A stretch of DNA of 64,000 bases from Paracoccus gahaiensis (lineage in GTDB: Bacteria > Pseudomonadota > Alphaproteobacteria > Rhodobacterales > Rhodobacteraceae): assembly GCF_005048225.1 (NCBI RefSeq), contig NZ_SUNI01000012.1, positions 62,001-126,000 of the forward strand, written 5' to 3'. The notes beneath the pieces were generated by a model. It worked only from the letters and a program-made list of their open reading frames with translations, ran no database searches and was not told the DNA's origin. A program made the translations under genes and the position numbers. Below, one piece after another: positions 62,610 through 64,000 of this stretch; positions within the stretch are counted from its first letter, which is position 1; each line of letters starts with the position of its first letter.

Positions 62610-63749
62610 ATGAGCAGATTTCACTTTCGCGCGGTGCTGGGCGGAACGGCCTTGGCGGCGCTGGTCTCGTGCGGGGCCGATGGCCGGTTCGACCCGGATC
62701 TGCGCGGGTTGATGGGCGGCATGGACACGGCCGCCGCCGCCGCCTCGGCCGGGCCGCGCCCGGCACCCGATGCCCGGGGCGTCATCAGCTTTGCCGGCGG
62801 ACAGGTGGCACTGGCGCAGGCCGGCGACACGCCCGCCAGCGTCGCGACCCGTCTGGGGCTGCAGCCGGCCGAGCTGGCCGCCCACAACGCGCTGCCCCCG
62901 GATGCGGCGCTGATGCCGGGCGCGGTGCTGGTCCTGCCGCGTCAGGTCGCGGCGGGAGCACCCGCCGGGCGCCCGGGCGGCGGCACGACGATCGTGCGCG
63001 ATCCCTTCGCCGCCGCAACGGCAGCAGGGGCAAACCCCGCGGCGGCGCCAGCGGCCACAGCGGCCCCCGCGGCAGGGGCCGAGCCACGACAGCATGTCGT
63101 GGCGGCAGGCGAGACGGCCTGGGCCATCGCTCGACGCTATGACGTGACGGTGCAGGATCTCGCCTCGTGGAACGGCCTGCCGGGGGACATGAGCCTGCGC
63201 ACCGGCCAGCGCCTGATCGTCCCGCAGCCGGGCCAGAGCCCCGACCGCCTGGCCGCCACCGCGCCGGGCGAAGGCAGCCCCACGCCCACGCCGCCCTCCT
63301 CCACTCAGCCCCTGCCGGACGAGGACACGCCCGAGGCCGGCGCCCCGGCCCCCGATGCTCCGCAGACCGATCTGGGCGCCACGCGGACCGCCGCCTCGGG
63401 AGGGAGCGGGCCGTTCCGCATGCCGGTCGATGGCGCGATCATCCGTGTCTATGAAAAGGGCCGCAATGACGGGATCGACATCGCCGCCGCCAGTGGCACG
63501 CCGGTCAATGCGGCGGGAACCGGCCAGGTGGCGGCGATCACCCAGGACAGCGCCGGCGTGCCGATCATCGTGGTCCGCCACGAGGGGGATCTGATGACCG
63601 TCTATACCGGCCTTGACGGCCTGGACGTGGCCAAGGGCGACAGCGTGAGCGCGGGCCAGTCCCTCGGCCGCGCAGGGAACGACGGCTTCGTCCATTTCGA
63701 GATCCGCCGGGGCTTTGAGAGCGTCGACCCCGAGCGGATGCTGAACTGA
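62610..63749 (+). CDS. nlpD: LysM/LytM lipoprotein, NlpD-like (degenerate peptidase)
   Basis: A 379-residue lipoprotein (lipobox ALVSC, cysteine at residue 21). Two LysM modules bind peptidoglycan: a weak one (LAQAGDTPASVATRLGLQPAEL, split after a few residues by drift) and a clear one (VVAAGETAWAIARRYDVTV). A C-terminal M23/LytM domain follows. Its zinc site is degenerate: NDGIDIA has no first histidine and the HxH motif reads FVHFEI. It is thus probably a non-catalytic amidase activator for cell separation, like NlpD or EnvC. Confidence 0.88.
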   Translation: MSRFHFRAVLGGTALAALVSCGADGRFDPDLRGLMGGMDTAAAAASAGPRPAPDARGVISFAGGQVALAQAGDTPASVATRLGLQPAELAAHNALPPDAALMPGAVLVLPRQVAAGAPAGRPGGGTTIVRDPFAAATAAGANPAAAPAATAAPAAGAEPRQHVVAAGETAWAIARRYDVTVQDLASWNGLPGDMSLRTGQRLIVPQPGQSPDRLAATAPGEGSPTPTPPSSTQPLPDEDTPEAGAPAPDAPQTDLGATRTAASGGSGPFRMPVDGAIIRVYEKGRNDGIDIAAASGTPVNAAGTGQVAAITQDSAGVPIIVVRHEGDLMTVYTGLDGLDVAKGDSVSAGQSLGRAGNDGFVHFEIRRGFESVDPERMLN

Positions 63750-63770
63750 CCCCGCCGCCACCGGCAGCCC

Positions 63771-63995
63771 TCAGAGATGCGTCAGCCGGTCGTCGAGGCC
63801 GGACGCGACCTCGCGGCGGATGACGGCCTGAAGGTTGCCCGAGAACCGCGCGCCCATCTCTCCGGCCAACTCGTCGCGGATCATGTCCTGCAGCCGGACC
63901 CGCAGGCTGTTGTCCTCCAAGGCCCGAACAAGGGCCAGCGCGACGGCCTCGTCGGTCAGCGTCAGAGCGGAGGCGGGCGCAGGATCCTGCAGCAT
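63771..63995 (-). CDS. Protein of unknown function, possibly incomplete
   Basis: At least 74 residues, acidic and helical (LTLTDEAVALALVRALEDNS, then LRVRLQDMIRDELAGEMG, RREVASGLDDRLTHL). The first visible ATG is at 63995, five bases from the window edge, with AGGAC before it; the real start may lie outside. It is convergent with nlpD. No family is recognised. Confidence 0.5.
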   Translation of the reverse strand: MLQDPAPASALTLTDEAVALALVRALEDNSLRVRLQDMIRDELAGEMGARFSGNLQAVIRREVASGLDDRLTHL

Positions 63996-64000
63996 GTCCT

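Overview
The window reads as ordinary chromosome of a GC-rich alphaproteobacterium of the Rhodobacteraceae, most like Paracoccus or a close relative. The main evidence is the gene order dusB-ntrB-ntrC-ntrY-ntrX-trkA-trkH-hfq-hflX, NtrC and NtrX proteins without the sigma-54 contact loop, an L-malyl-CoA lyase of the ethylmalonyl-CoA pathway type, a large DmdC-type acyl-CoA dehydrogenase beside a FadAB-like pair, and a HemP-type iron gene. This assignment is inferred from gene content; no rRNA gene is present. Genes are packed tightly: no gene-free stretch exceeds about 300 bases (the longest, 8158-8432, holds two terminator-like repeat copies). Many genes are coupled by ATGA, GTGA or TGATG overlaps.

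Layout. 1-5358: end of a glutamine-synthetase-like gene coupled to a PuuB-type oxidase, a TerB-like protein, PhzF, PPK2, a small secreted protein and two tandem hot-dog thioesterases. 5492-12935: fatty-acid or acyl-CoA beta-oxidation cluster with two MerR regulators, acyl-CoA dehydrogenase, glutathione transferase, thiolase, cupin and a FadB/FadJ-like enzyme. 13106-17656: a four-gene set (TelA, DUF2927 lipoprotein, SPFH-GYF protein, double zinc-ribbon membrane protein) that looks like a membrane-stress module and is the least characterised system here. 17676-18593: a PfkB sugar kinase.

18814-30999 (minus strand): the nitrogen/potassium/RNA-chaperone block dusB-ntrBC-ntrYX-trkAH-hfq-hflX, with two tandem NtrC-like sites upstream of dusB. 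31243-33713: serine deaminase convergent with an HWE sensor kinase. 33956-37945: envelope genes (a lipoprotein, YjbH- and YjbF-like exopolysaccharide proteins, and a small exported protein with an acidic tail). 38144-41408: zinc import (znuB, znuC and zur divergent from znuA). 41549-41725: hemP. 41781-44337: RluB-type pseudouridine synthase with a long repetitive tail, TadA and tRNA-Gly(UCC).

44453-53195: the usual rpmI-rplT-pheS-pheT cluster is present but interrupted by an NTF2-like protein, a cytochrome P450, an alanine/glycine symporter, a TM2 protein and an AT-rich orphan gene. 53308-60851: pyruvate kinase, N-formylglutamate amidohydrolase, D-amino-acid aminotransferase, malyl-CoA lyase, methionine aminopeptidase, and a TIGR02186/TauE pair. 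61087-63749: surE-pcm-nlpD, followed by an incomplete gene at the edge.

A recurring sequence ties distant parts together. At least seven clear copies of a GC hairpin followed by ATATTT and a conserved GCCAAGATGAAA-like tail lie just after stop codons, mostly as terminators and twice as facing pairs. One copy has no gene to terminate.
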